Shown in pieces: positions 13,254 through 27,370 of a stretch of 64,000 bases of DNA. A program made the translations under genes and the position numbers. Under the pieces are notes generated by a model that saw only the letters and a program-made list of their open reading frames with translations, was not told where the DNA came from and did not search any database. Source of the DNA: Eutrigla gurnardus (lineage: Eukaryota > Chordata > Actinopteri > Perciformes > Triglidae); the NCBI GenBank assembly GCA_963514095.1, contig OY741276.1, forward strand, positions 12,385,739 to 12,449,738, given 5' to 3'. Positions within the stretch are counted from its first letter, which is position 1, and every line of letters begins with the position of its first letter.

Positions 13254-13946
13254 GGTAACAAAAAACGGTCGTCTACTGTTCCAAACTTGTTCTGTTCATT
13301 TTCAAACTGATCTTTTACACAATTTTCCCACATTTCAAATAGTTAAGTTAACGCTGAGGCAACAAACAACTATTTTGTGCACATGGTCACTCAACATTAT
13401 TGGTGGTTAATTCAAAAGGTAAAACAGGATAAATTAATAGTAAATAAATGTGGTAATAAAAATGTAATGCCTTTTGGATGGTGGTCTAAATCTACATCAT
13501 ACAATTCTTTGTTGGAGGATGAATTTAACAAATTGAACTGTGATTCAGTACCAGATTACCCAACTTTAATTATATAAATATGTTTTCTAAAACCATTTGA
13601 CCTCTAACTACGTCATAAATAAAACTGTACAAAGTTGACAGCGTACGGTAACTATTAACTCCCAGCCCTGGTGACCTGGTGTTGTTGCATTTTGGGATGT
13701 AAATGGTTCACTCGGATACAAAATCAAGGTGAGCAGCATCTTTTGTGATGCGTATGCTGCACTAATGAAAGAAGGATGGGTGAGTGACATCATACAGATG
13801 TTGGAAAGTAATAAATATGGAAAACAATGGCAAACGGCTCATCCGACAAACATGTCTTTGATATCGGAGATCGTAGAGGACCAGCCAAAACATGGCTGGA
13901 AACAATGACATTACTATACTAGAACGTAGTACGGCTGCAAAAACTG

Positions 13947-14009
13947 CGTGTGTGTGTGTATGTGTATGTGCATGTGTATGTGTATGTGTGTGTGTGTGTG
14001 TGTGTGCGT

Positions 14010-14059
<50 letters not shown>
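13947..14059. repeat. TG microsatellite (imperfect, about 113 bp)
   Basis: (TG)n with TA and CG interruptions; alternating purine-pyrimidine throughout. Confidence 0.95.
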
Positions 14060-14980
14060 TTCATCCAGGCGCCAACTTGCGGTTCTAAAGAGTGAAAGCA
14101 ACGCCAAAGTGCGTTAAGCTTTGTGGTTGACAGGTCGCTCTTACAACGTTGTCCGTGTTAAACTGTAACCCATTCATCATTATATTTTTTTTCAGTTCAT
14201 GGAAGTTGTACTCAGCTTGTGTCATGTCACTTCTGGTTGCAAAACAAAATAAAACAAGATGGCGACAGCCAAAGAGCTGATTACGGAGCTTCAAAACCAC
14301 GTAATCCACAAACCAAGTTTTTTTGTTTTGTTTTTTTTCGCCTCTGTCTGCCGTCTGAACAATCACAACATGGGAACCCTGTAACAGATAGCTCGTCTTG
14401 ATTGGTCCCTGCGAGACTAGCACGGTAAACCCCTTCCTGGGGGCAACTGGCCCAAAACTCCTTCACAGGATTACGGTTTGACCTGCAGGAAGGCAGCAGA
14501 TGAGCAGGGAGGGACACACGCTGAGCTAGAAAGCCACAGGAGTCTTGGCAACAGAACATCTAAGCCCTGGCAGAGACCACAACATGAGCCAACATATCTG
14601 TGTCCATGCATGTGTCCAATTACTAAGCTGTGTTTTTCTCCTGTTTGTAAGGAGGTGGCCTCGAATGCCACCTGTTTTATTCCAGCTTTTTTAAGGCCTG
14701 TTATGCCTTTATTATAGGGCTGACAGTTGAGAAATGACTGGAAATGAGAGGACTGAATGATGAGGAAGGACTCAGCTGGACTCGAATCGACTCAAATGTT
14801 GCACTTCATGGTGAGGATGTGTCCTTATTCAAAGTATGTTTTTTCATTTTGTCAGTAGCCAAAGTTTGAACATGATTTGAGGAACTAAATAATATTCTTG
14901 GAAGAAAAACAAACTGATTATCAATGACACATTTACACTGAGAATATGAGAGCTAAGTTAAAAATACAGTGTAATTATAA

Positions 14981-15014
14981 GTGTGTGTATGTGTGTGTGT
15001 GTGTGTGTGTGTGT
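14981..15014. repeat. GT microsatellite
   Basis: (GT)17 with one interruption (gtat) near its start. Confidence 0.95.
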
Positions 15015-15799
15015 AAATGCATCTTTAGCAAAACCGACTCTGTTATATCTCTCATAATCTAGTAGGCATGTTGAAAAGGTTTGTTGGCTACACGACAACA
15101 TAATGATTGCATACAGAACCTTTTGCAATGTCCAGAATTGTGATAAAATGTTCCTAATCACAGACACGTGATCTTTTTTTTTCATTCTCCCGTGTCTGCA
15201 TGCAAACGATTTGCACTCTGTGTAATGTACAAGTGTACTAATGTAACACAAGCAGACAGACTCGGCTGCTTCCCTCTGGAAAATAAAGTCAGGCCACTGC
15301 CAGACATCAACAGGGACTAAGAAGGAGCTTTCTTGTGTTGTTAGAGGAAAACTTTGATCAAAGTTATTTCTCCTCATCCATCTCTGACTCTCCTGGCCGG
15401 TCATAAATCATCTTCATTGTGCCAACTGTCAGGCTCAGTCCCATAGCCGTGAAGAGCTAATTCACCAGCATAACGCTCTGAGCCAATCTCTGCTCTCTTG
15501 CTGCATGGAAGAGAGAACGCTGTTCTTTTGGGTTCACGGAAGTAGTCCAAACCAACATTTGTCAACAATCTGACATTGATTATCATTATAATAATAATTG
15601 TTGTTATTATCATCATTATTATCCAAATGAGTTTACACAAGGGATCCAGAGGAAACCTTTAATGTAATGTCCCACAGTCCAACACGCAACTGAATGTCAC
15701 AAGATATTAATTGTGGCTAGTACAATAAGTCAGAATGATTTGAACCCAACGTATTTGTAATTCAAGGGGTCGTGCATATTCTAACTAACAAGAAATATT

Positions 15800-16010
15800 T
15801 TCATCTCTTTGCAAATTGGCATGCGAGCACCCGAAAAGAGCCCAAGTTGATGTCTCGTTGACACGAATGAGACAAACCTTTTTAGCCTTTAGCTCCCTCG
15901 TGGACTCAAGAGTCATAAAATTATTTGCTTGGCTGCGCCGAGTTCTGCCAGAGCGTATCTGCAATGCTAATAAACTCCATCGACACTGGCAGGTAATAGC
16001 ATGCTACTGT
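15800..16010. promoter_or_regulatory. Candidate conserved non-coding element
   Basis: Complex sequence with retained CpGs and words such as cataaaattatttgcttgg, gcaatgctaataaactcc and ggtaatagcatgctac. An open frame spans it but shows no domain, so regulatory is the likelier reading. Confidence 0.3.
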
Positions 16011-17017
16011 AACTTTTCTACCTCAGCTCAGCACAGCTCAATCAGCCCCCGCCAGAGGCCTCTCCTCTACGAGTCCCCGCGGCTCGGAATCAGCAACTTT
16101 CAATCTCGGTGTGTTAGCACGCAAGAAGACGCAACTGTACGTTTGGGATAGGTGATGAGACAAGCAGACATCACAGCGTGAGAGGCAGAGAACAGCGGCG
16201 GCCACACGCACACACACTGTCGCACATACAAACACACACACACACACTCTAATATCAGCTCGGTCCCCGACTCCCTTTAAGAGACCTGGGAGCAGAGAGG
16301 GGGAAATAAATACTCTTCTTTATTACTGGGAGAAAGACAGAGAGGAGAGACGAAGGGAGGAGGAAAAAAGTAAAATAGAGAGGCAGGATGAGACTGCGCA
16401 CACAGCTATGACTGGCTCTACCTTATCTTGCTGAATCCCATATAGCAGCGAAGAACTCCATAATTCCCCCAGTCAGCAAACCTCCCTCACCCCTGTCCTC
16501 TTATATACTGTCAGCTGACAAAGTAGAAAGAGAACCTCGGCACACAAATACAATAGTATAATAATATGCAAACCATGGTTGCAAACATGCATGAGGTGAA
16601 GATCGATCCTTTCCTTATGTAATCAGTTTGTTTGCTTGCGGGGTGCCTTCAATTAACATTTACAGACTAACCTACTAATTTAAAATTGCACAAAAGCAAG
16701 GACCCACTAGATGAAATAATCCCTTCCTGCAAACATTTTTTTAATTTGGGCAAACTATTAAAATAAGGCTTTATTTAGTTCCGTAGCCCAGTTCTTATGT
16801 GTCTGTGTCCTGCAGGTTATTATTCCAACTGTTCTTTTGCACACCAGATCACTTTTTCAATTCAATGACAAAGTGTAGCCCTGCGCTGTAATGGAGTCAT
16901 TACCAAGTTGGAAACAATACCAATTTCTGCCTTGTAAATAGCATTTACATCTAGAATGCAAGTCATAATTACGAGCAGGGAAATCGAAACATTTCTGAAA
17001 GCTTGATATATACGACA

Positions 17018-17157
17018 CGGGGCACCGGATAGCCCAGTGGAGCGGCCCCGGGTTTGAATCCGACCTGGGGCTCTTCCTGCATGTCATCCCCATCTCTGCC
17101 CCCTTTCACTCTCACGATGTCCTATCTCGCAAACAAAGGCAAAAAAAAATAACTTAA
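17018..17157 (+). mobile_element. tRNA-derived SINE, shortened copy
   Basis: Reads caccggatagcccagtgg (A-box-like, about 17023-17040), then ggtttgaatcc (B box, 17051-17061), then the tRNA-unrelated part cctgcatgtcatccccatct and a closing aacaaaggc plus A-rich tail. This is the pattern of a common percomorph tRNA-derived SINE. Sequence between the A and B boxes appears deleted, so the copy is probably dead. Target-site duplications were not resolved. Confidence 0.75.
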
Positions 17158-18210
17158 AAAAACAAACATGTATGTACAGTAGCACTGTGTCTGCAAAATG
17201 ATCTGTAATCATAAAACAAAATTTTCATTGTTTCAGAATACAAAATGCAGAAATCAGGGATGGAGGTTGAATTTAACAAACCACAAGCTTCAATGACAAA
17301 AGCTGGCTCCAAGAACAAAACTGACAGGCAACAAAAAGCAGACTGAGAAAATACAAAGTATAAGGGAAGTAGTGGAAAACCCAAGACCATGACACTTTTC
17401 CATCTGCATCCCATATGACATGAACACAGCATTAAAGTAAAGCAAATTAAGTAAGGTTCTGGTATCTGGAAGGGTTGAGAGACGACAGCATGATCCCTCT
17501 GCAAATGTGGATATTTACCAGAAAACCTCCAAGCTGGCATTTAAAAAGAATCGGCAGGCAACTCTGTGTCACAGAGTAGACACATGGCAAGACACCACTT
17601 TACCAGGCCAGGAGAGTTGCATGAAAGCAACAGTAGAGTTATCAGAGGCAACGACCACAGCAAGACATAATCATCCACATAGAACGTGCTTTTAAAAAAT
17701 GGGTGAAACTCATGTTGAAAAGCTATGCCAGCCCAGTGGGGTGGATATCAGGTAGGCCTACCATAAATTCAGCTATAATAAACACACATCCAGCATTTTT
17801 AAAGACCACTGATCAAGCCAATTGCAATGAATAATTGCTGATTCTAATAAATGCACAATCACTCAAAAAGAAAATCCCACAAAATCTAAATTTAAAATAG
17901 AAATACCACCTAAATATCATCCTCCCGACCTTCTGCCCTCTGCAGGTTTTTGTTCTCCCACCTCTTTCTTTTTCTATCCAACCAAACACAATTCACCTGA
18001 CCAAACAATCCCCTCATTTCTTCTATACAAGCTGCAAGACTCGAACAGGAGTGTGACAAAAAGACTAAATCATCTTCCCTTGATACAACCTTGTAGGGAG
18101 AAGGTTTCCCTGACCTGGTGCCATACAGAAGATTCCCTTGAGTCAAGACATGGAAATCCCCGAGCACATTCTGGCACATAGTGAAGGGAGAAATTTGCAA
18201 TTTTATATAA

Positions 18211-18212
<2 letters not shown>

Positions 18213-18251
<39 letters not shown>

Positions 18252-18272
18252 TGTGCGTGTGTGTGCGTGTGT
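18213..18272. repeat. GT microsatellite
   Basis: (GT)n of about 60 bp, ending in ctgtgcgtgtgtgtgcgtgtgt. Confidence 0.95.
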
Positions 18273-19149
18273 CCAGCCATAGTAATCCCACACTACTCTG
18301 GCGCAGCTCCAGCAGACATGGATTACATTACACAATGGATTACTCAAAGAAGAGAGGGATTTACAGAGCAAAAAGAAAAAGAGATCAATGGAGGAAGGTA
18401 CAGTAAAAAGGGGATGATACAGTCAAAGAGGGGTAATCAGTTTAAGATTACCATTTCTATCAATACAGTTCACTGCAGGAAAGGGCAGGGGAAATATGTC
18501 TCTAATTATAGTAAAAAATAAATCATAAAATCACAAAGCTCATGAAGTAACATTTTGACTTGGAGAAAAACTGATTTTGTTCATTTCTCAGTTCTCATCG
18601 GAACTCTAGGCTTGTCCAGCAGCTCCTCGTGTGCTTACCTGATCGCATTAAGGACCCATGAAACAATTTAGCCCTGAATGCCTGATACGTTTTATCCAAT
18701 AGTGTCCAAGCAAGTTGCAAATTCACATCAGGTAGTAGCAATAATAAATGCTGCAGTTAAAATGCCACCAATATACAATCATACTCCATTCATTGGAGTA
18801 TGGATGTGTGTGAGCCCTGCTACAATGCAATTAAGTTGAAGCTAAACTATACTTTACATTACACTATGTGTACTTTGTGTAGCACAGATCTGCATGACCG
18901 GCATGTTCATCAGCTAAGAAATATAGCAGGAATATATCAAAGATATAGTGGAGTTTAATTATGTTGTTACATAGTACACGTCAACCAGCGATAAATAACT
19001 TTACTTTTCGACATGAATTGTACATCATCACATATTTGGTTAACAACTGTTTAACAAAAATATTGCTTAAATGGCAAATATAATTATCTCAAAGATGCAG
19101 TATCTGTCGAGCTCTATTACTGTAAATATAAAAAGAAAATGTATTTGAG

Positions 19150-19151
<2 letters not shown>

Positions 19152-19199
<48 letters not shown>
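19152..19199. repeat. TC microsatellite (24 units)
   Basis: Perfect (TC)24. Confidence 0.95.
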
Positions 19200-19204
<5 letters not shown>

Positions 19205-20220
19205 ATCGGTCTCCCACCTGGCTCAGCTGCTCCTCTACCTCCCAACACACTGACCTTCACCTGTCACAAAGGCTTCATATTTACAGCCACCACAGCCCAT
19301 CTGCCCACACTCACCCCCGACACTGTCAATCAGCAGCAAGCCGCCTCCCCCCTCTGCCCCTTTTGCCAAATTGATACAAACTCTAGGCTTTAGGTAGGAA
19401 CCCTTTCACCAAAAGATTTGACACTTGTAAACACCCTCTGAGAGCAGAATTGGGCGTCATGCATCGCAATACAGGAATAAGATTGGAGATCCATAAAACA
19501 TGAAGCCCCACCAAAGACCATGCACCCTACAGGTGAGCTGGCTTGCAAAGGGGCCATAGATATATAATCAAAAAAGAAGTCATAAAAGCTGTCAGCTTCT
19601 CAATAGTGCAAACCACATATGTCCTTATGTTTCATAACAAGCAGCTATAAGAGCAAGTGTAAGCTATGAAGGACAGATGTGAAAATTGGACAGCAGCACC
19701 TTCAGCAGTACTTCGCTCGCCAACATACTGTTTCAACGGTACGTATAATGAGATGCAGTGGATGCCAGTTGTGTGCAGTCAGTTCTTATTAATCCTATTT
19801 TTGGTCCTGTGCAGCTATAAAAAGGTCAGCTACAAATTAATTTTGTGTGCGTGCGTGCACACACACTCGCACACACACACACACACGTGAACATACCTAT
19901 GTTTCCAGTAATGCCTCATATTTCTATCCCTTCACTGCTGTCAAGAAAAGTGGGGCAAATGCTCCAGGTAGTACAGCAGCATACTAAGAGCTCTCTCTCT
20001 TACACACACACACGCACACACACACACACATCCTCCCCTGCAGGTAGTGCGTTCCTGGGTGGGTGGCCACTGGATTCAGCCCCCTGCATCTCAATGACAA
20101 CCACACATCCACAGGGATTTATCTAAATGCAAATCAGCTGCCTTCACTCAACAACACACATAACTTACTTTGCATGCTCCAAAAATACACGGTGCAGCCA
20201 GGTTCAGTCAGCCAGACACC

Positions 20221-20280
20221 CAGGCAGGCGGGCAGGCAGGCAGGCAGGCAGACAGTCAGACAGCCAGGCAGGCAGGCAGG
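20221..20280. repeat. CAGG tetranucleotide repeat (imperfect)
   Basis: About 15 CAGG/CAGA/CAGT units. Similar to common fish tetranucleotide microsatellites. Confidence 0.9.
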
Positions 20281-23200
20281 AGGCCCTTTGGCTCTGCCTT
20301 CCCTTTTATCTGTGCCCTCTGGAGCATGCTCATTTTCACCAAATTCACTTTTAATTGAGAGCTAATTTAGCAAAGCCAAATTCACACTGGAGGTAGATTG
20401 GATATGAACTGAGGAGGGGAGCGCAGGGAGAAGAGGCGAGAGAGAAAAGGGGGGGGGGAGGAAGCTTCGAGGAGAGAGGAGGGAGAGGTTTGGAGTGGCA
20501 GGTGACAATAAAATCTTCTGTTCGTGTCATTCTCACTCTCAAAGGACAGAAGCTGTTTGAATGACAAGGGGAAAGAGAGAAATGTGAGGCAAAACGCGGT
20601 AGAAATGTGGATGTTTAATTTGCTACTTGGCTGTGCTGGGAGGGGGGGGGAGTTCCACTGATATTTTAACCACAAGGTCTTCATCGGGCAATCCAAAAAC
20701 AGCTTCTTAAAGTTGTCCTAAACAGCCAAAGACAAAACGTGTTTTCATTGCAGCAGCAACAATGTCAATCGAACTTCTGTTCACCTCAGTGACCTGTGCT
20801 ATCCTTCCCATTGATAAAGTTCACCCAGAGTGATGTGCGAGGTGTCTATGAAGCTGCAACCCGTGATGTAAACCATGCGGTAAAGTGATCTATGCTCGAA
20901 GGTTATCCGGGGTCTCGGCTACGGGGAAACAACCTCCTTGATGCTGCCTGATGCTTTCTCCACTTCTACATAGCTGTTAATTAGCCCAGCTAAGTGCACC
21001 ATTAATCGATTGCTTGTCTCTATGCTATATCTCATAACGGTACTGCACTCTGACAATGCCAGGCGAAGAAATGTGAGGTTCAGGAAGTCACACTTTCCCA
21101 CTGGTGAAATACTGGTGCTGGAGGAAGCAGAGACTAATGGCTGGAGTGGGTGGTGGACGGATGGCAACTGGGAGGAGGAAAGCTGCTGCAGAGTTTAGCG
21201 TTATTGAAATCGATTATATTACCACTCTGGACGAGTGGAAGAACACAAATGTGTAATTTATTTTAACTGAATAGTTAAAAGTCAAAGAACTATACTCTAT
21301 CAGTCATAGGCTTCGCATGGACGTCGTGCATTCCAAAATTCTCATGTTACAGATTTACTGAAATAGCCTGAAACACATAAAAGAACCCATCAACACTGAA
21401 AAAGACAAGTGAGGAAAATCTGAAGTGAAAGAAAATGGAAGCGAAGTTGAACATGAGCAGAAATTGGACGAAAATAAATCGGTTTGCCAAAAGAAGGTCC
21501 CATTGGAGCAACAAAGCATGTGATGAAGACACAATATACTGCTTGTTGCTCAGGCATTTTCTCAGATGGAAGACACAGAAATGTACAAACCAAGAGCATT
21601 CCCTGCAAATAACAGACTGCTATGTAAAAATAAACTAGTGCTTCAACAGGTGCTGCTGGTCACCTGTCTGGCTATTTCAAATCAATTTAGCTGTTTAGCG
21701 GACTGCTGATAGGAGGTGTGATAATGACATGCATCAGTGAATATTTGTATGTTTGTTTTCCAAGCAAAGTTTGGGATTTTTTAATAAATTCAGCAGATGG
21801 CAGGGCTACAAATTAATAAATGCAAGTTCAATGAAAAAATTCTGAAGTTGTTGTTTTTCTCTTTTTCCGCCTTGTTGACTATGCGTGCAACATTCATAAA
21901 TAAAGTTTGCCAACTATTTTTCAAGTCTATAAATGGGGTCGTTCTTTAAAGTTGCTCACATGAAACAAAAATTTCAATAAACAACGATTGTTTCTGGCAT
22001 TTATACAGTAAAGATAGACTTGCATATTTTGCTGGTTACAGCTTCCCAAAAAGCTACCATTTTTTCACCAATTTATCCATTTCTTCGTGAGAAAGAAGCG
22101 TGTGATAATGGCCGTCTAGAAATGTTTACATTTTATAAAGTAAACAATTAACTGGCAGATTTTTAAAACTATTTTTTTTAAATGGGGCAAAAACAGATCA
22201 GCCCTAAACAAGAAACAGTCAATTATTTACTGTATTTAACAGCCAGAATGTATTTTCAATACAAGCCGAACCCTTCAGCTTATGAAACCCACCACCAACT
22301 TTGATATTCTTCAGTAGTATGAAGTGTTGGGGGGGGGAACAGCTTCAGAGAACAGATATTCTTTATCCACTCACAGTCTAACCAACTCCACTTCGCAGGA
22401 ATAAAATGAAGTGAAAACCAGTCCCACCAATGAAAAGAGAAGTCAAAATAACACAATTTCCAGAGCAAAACTGTACCAGCAACTCTCTCTCTATCTCTGT
22501 GCTGAAGGCAGCAACACAAACAAATCACATCTCTCCCCTAATTTCTCTGAAAAATGCTAGTTGAAGATTTTCTAATTTTGAAGGTAGAGACCACAATTAT
22601 AGCTGTATTATTAACGCATCAGAAAAATACCAAAATTAACTTAATCTTGTGTGCAAATGCATGCTCCAATCACATTTTTAAAGTTTTAAAAGTTATAGTT
22701 GTAGAACTATATTTCAACTTCAGCTTCTGTTGCCGCAACATTTATATATCATTTCCTCTTCTTATATAATAGTAATGTACGTTAAATTATGAATTCCAAC
22801 ATTCCCCACATACCCAAAACAGCAGCAAACACCAATTTGCAAAGCAAATGCTGCTTGTTATTTGGACTTTACAACGTATATTTTTAAAGGAAGCATACAT
22901 AAGCAATGAAATCAATGGACAAAATTACAATTTGATGTTTAAACAATCAGCACTTCATACAACAGTAGCTTTAATCTACATGAACTGTTCAAAAAGCTGT
23001 CAAATTAAGCTTCAGTGTCATGCAGTTAGCTCCAAACAAAAATGTGCAAATACTTAAAAGGTCTACGGAAGACAATAACAAAAGTGGAGCAGTGACGTGC
23101 AGCTGTCAGTCTCTGGAACAGAGTCAGGACGCACTACAATAAAAGACTCCAAAGCTTCCAGGAATAGCCTGGCAAGCCACTTAGAAGGAAAAAATAGGGC

Positions 23201-24629
23201 TCACACTACTCTAAAGCATTTCAGCCAGCATTCCTAAGCTAGGGCGTCCTTGATGGACAGAGGCTAACAGGCAGCCAGATGTGGGAGATGGACAGAAACA
23301 AAGAAAAAGATAATGACATGACAGGGGGAAGCCCGTGGAGACTAGAGCAGGCAAATACAAACAGAAGAGGAGATGGACAGGAATAAAAACATTGCAAAGA
23401 CAAGGGACGAACAAATGTCCTGTACAAAACGAGAGAAGGGACGGCAGAGGCTGAGAGCTGGAACAGAGGGAGAGACAGAAAGTGTTCAGGTGAGGGAGTC
23501 CTGATGATAGCGTGACCTTGTTAACCCCAGCGGCTCGTTAGAGTCTCATTACAGCAGCATTCTGCAGGCCCATCCTCTGTCACACCTTCATTAAGCCCAT
23601 CGACCCACTGTGCTTATTAAACACATTCATTACCCCAAGTATTGAACTGCTGCTGCTATCGCCGGCCCCCGAATGCATCACAGGGGCAGGCAGAATGGTG
23701 ACGTCTGGTGGAGGCTGAGATTTTAGACTGATGGGGGACACACAACACCTATAGACGTGCATACAGACGCACACCTTTCTGCCTCATATCAATCATCACT
23801 AATGAAGTCAGCGATTAGAGCTGCTTTGGCCTCTCAATCACAAAGAGACGCGACGGGAGGAGAAGGGGTGACAGATGAGGAGAAAGAAATCCAGGGGGAG
23901 GAGGATATGGCTTGTTTGAGAGAGGAGGAGAGTGATGGGATGAGGGGACCATGAATGTGAAGCGAGGATTTAAAAAGTGTTCAAAATGAGCTGGGAAAAA
24001 AAAAAGGTAGCCATCTTCCGTTTCTACACTTCTGTCTTTTCTCTCCAGCACAGGACTGAAGTGAATCCCGAAGGAGGGCTATTCATCATGATACATACAA
24101 TCTAGTCCACCGAGTTAAAGAGGCGAGGCCTCCATCCAGGGTTTTCGGGCTCCTGCTTTAAATGATGACATCATTCTGCCCTTCACAAACAAAAGGAAAA
24201 CTCATCATCGGAAAGAGGGAGAGGGAGAGGAAGGGAAAGAGCACAAAGAGATTAAGAAGAGTAAAGGCGTGAGCGAGGTGTCGGAAAGGGCCATGAATCA
24301 TCGTGACATCCCTGGCCGGGTGTCAGAAGCTACTGCTGTCTGGAGCTGGATAAACAGAGGGGCCTCTAAAGCAATGCTCTTTAAAACACTGGCCAGGTCA
24401 GAGCCTGGCGCTGGCCCTCAGGAGAATTAAAATGGGTGCCAAGTTTTTTCACCTGATTGTCAAAAAGTTACTGGCTGTAACGCTGCCAAACCCTCTCCAA
24501 CTTGCTACTGGCTAGCAGGCCTTGACCAGCTGCCAACATATCACATTCAGGGTTGCTGTAATTGTACTTTAAGTAAGATAAATGTACACAAAGTCACAAA
24601 AATGTATATTAAAGGAAATCAGAAGGACT

Positions 24630-25090
24630 AACGATACACTAAGCTCTATCGATTAGTTATATTATTTATTTATCTACCAATTATTCCCTCCATAAATGTT
24701 TTGCTTTTTTCCAACCGACAGTCCAAAATTCAGGAATATTCAATTTACTATAATGTGAGATCAAAAACAACAAATTATCCTGACCAAGAATTATTGGGAT
24801 TAATTGATTATCACATGCAAACTAAACAAATAGTTTAGTAACTGATGCAAACTGCATGTAAACTACCTTTCATGTCATATTTTCCAAAAGCCCAAGGCGA
24901 CACATTCAAATTGCTTGTTTTAACTGACAAACCGTTCAAGGGCCAAATATATTATGTTTATTATCATACATGTCAAAAAAGCACCAAATCATCACAATCG
25001 AAAAACCCTGAAATTCTATAGATTGATTCAAACAAAGTTGTTGCCAATTAGCTTTTGTCAATCAACCGATCGTTCAATTCTAAAAAGAAC
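24630..25090. repeat. Degenerate teleost interspersed repeat (GATTAATCGATTA family), about two units
   Basis: Carries the phrases of a very common fish repeat: tatcgattagttatatt, ccaaccgacagtccaaaa, tcaatttactataatgtgag, aagcccaaggcgacacattcaaa, cttgttttaactgacaaacc and tcaatcaaccgatcg. Two similar blocks follow one another (about 24640-24840 and 24845-25085). I recognise the family from the wording but cannot name its class with certainty. Confidence 0.6.
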
Positions 25091-27226
25091 AACAGCGAGT
25101 TATTGTTTGCGTTTTGCACATCCAAACACTGACCATCCCCCCCATTGCAGCCTGCTGTCCCTCCATGTGCTCAGCCAGACTACAAAAAGAACAGAAAAGG
25201 AATAGAAATGTCACATTCACATTAACATTCTTCAGAGGGTTTCTACAAGCTGCGGGCGAATGCTTGATAAGTGGAGATGAGTACCGTCGCAACATCTACA
25301 GTACGGAGAGATTATGCATTAGTGAATATGCTTATTTTTATTTCAATAATATTCAAATTCTTACATAAATTACACGCCAGTCAAAGGACACGGAAGATGC
25401 AAACAACAACAACAAGCTCAGGGAAACATGAGAGACTTAGCATCAACAGGTTGGAAAGCCTCATTCCGATCCAAATCAAACTGACTTAAAAGGATTTCTT
25501 GTGAATATTCCTTTCTACAACCTGTCGCAGAAGCAGAAAACGCAAAGAAAACGCAAAGAAAACGCATAGTTAGGGAGAGATTTGTGTTATGTGTTACTCA
25601 TCCCCATAAATAGGATCTTTTACATACACCAAGTGTAAGAGGAACACACGCCTGACTGCTCACTGCTTGCCCACTGTGGTATCACTGCTCTTATCCAGTC
25701 TTACTACACCCTCTGCAGGTGAAAACCAAGCACATCAACCGAAGAGCACCTGCACTGGTTAGCCTCAAGTAGTGCACATTTCACATTTAGCATTTGAGAA
25801 ACAGGAGTGCTGATATGAGGGACCTGTTCTGTTCCGTTACTGTCCTTTACACGTGATTTCGAATAAATACAAAATACGAGCATGAAAAACAATGAATTCC
25901 CATTCATTGAAGCAATCTAAAATACTCCATATTAAAGCAGTGATCCAAACAGATCATCCCTTTTACTGTGCATCGTGGCTTCTGGAAATAAAAACCCCAA
26001 ATAATCCTGTTTGTTTTACATACAGCCAATCTAAAAATGCATTCCCGATGGCAATTGCGTAATGTGATCTAAAGTTTGCTACGTTGAGAGACAATTATAA
26101 GCTTTTCAGCATTAAGCAATGAAAGAGATCTCTCTGTTTTGCCAGTGATTTTAGAGCTGAAGTGAAAAACTATTGAATTTTTTTTCTTGTCCACAAAAGG
26201 GCAAATAAAACAGCACATTTTAACTAGTACTGAATAAAAAGATAGAAAACTTTGTCAATACTCTCTGATCTACCCTGAAGGAGTTTACTGTCGACTTTGA
26301 CACTATGCACAAAAGAATGTAAAGGTTCCATTAAAACACCATCACATCAGTAAACCACGTTAATAAACCACGATACACTACTGCTGCTACTATTGATTCA
26401 ACTATTTGTATGCATATTCCTGCAACTAACTTCCCCCCCAGGCTAAAGAGCTGTTGAACAGATCCACTCCAATGCCCTTACTTCCCTGACACTCTAACTT
26501 TCTATTTCACGTTTTGTATCGGTTTTTTTTCACGGATGTCAATAAGAGGACTGCAACTTATCATTTTATCGTGCAGTGCAACTTGCCCTCAGTGCGTAGG
26601 ACAGTTAACTTTTTGATCTAACTTCTGCTTGTAAAAACTCAAAGAAAATATAGGCCTCCCCGGCAGAAGTTTACCTCACTAGCTGCTCTACACTTTTGCC
26701 CTGTCGGACAAAAAGGCCCAGATTTGCCTTTGGCATTCTTGGCATTCTGTCACTGTTCCAACAATAGACAGCCAGCTATATTAGCTGCCCAACTACTCAA
26801 TCATAATGCCTGTCATTCACTTGACTTTGTTTTGTTTTTGCTTTACTTTTATCATTTGAGACCCTCAGCGAATCCGAGTGCCTGCCACTCCAAGGTCTCC
26901 TTCTTTTTCACCTGTTATTGATGAAGTGAGGGGGAGAGAAAAATGCCTCATACTGAACGCTCAATCCTTTACCTGGGTAACTAATGTTGAGAAGAAAACA
27001 TGCGAGCAAGGTGAAATATCGCCTTGGAGGCTCACATTTCCAAAAGTGCTTTCACTTTCTTGCCTCTTTCTTTCTCTCCTCTTTAAAACTTGTTTTGTTC
27101 TTGGGCAGACAAGGGAACATATCGACGATGTCTGTGTCTGAGTGCAGCCGGCTGTCCAAGTTAAAGTCAGAGCTCATTAATGCATCTGATTACTTTCCAG
27201 GCAAAGGCCGATCGGCAGCCACCCCA

Positions 27227-27370
<144 letters not shown>

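Larger units (their letters stand above)
13254..17015. other. Non-coding, probably fbxl17 intron 5 (segment 3)
   Basis: No gene recognised. Contains TG microsatellites (13947-14059 and 14981-15014), a CA-rich tract near 16204-16248 and a possibly conserved block at 15800-16010. Pyrimidine-biased open frames at 15816-16151 and elsewhere carry no known domain. Confidence 0.5.
17160..24625. other. Non-coding, probably fbxl17 intron 5 (segment 4)
   Basis: No gene recognised. Holds several simple repeats listed separately (18213-18272, 19152-19199, 20221-20280), CA tracts at about 19859-19887 and 20003-20030, and purine-rich runs at 20413-20490. 23510-23680 is a moderately GC block with ATTA-containing words that could be regulatory. 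Confidence 0.5.

Noticed and set aside
12781..13410. Proline/serine-rich open frames of 80-142 codons on both strands
   Set aside because: Produced by the purine/pyrimidine-biased tract and poly-G; frames overlap in both directions and carry no domain.
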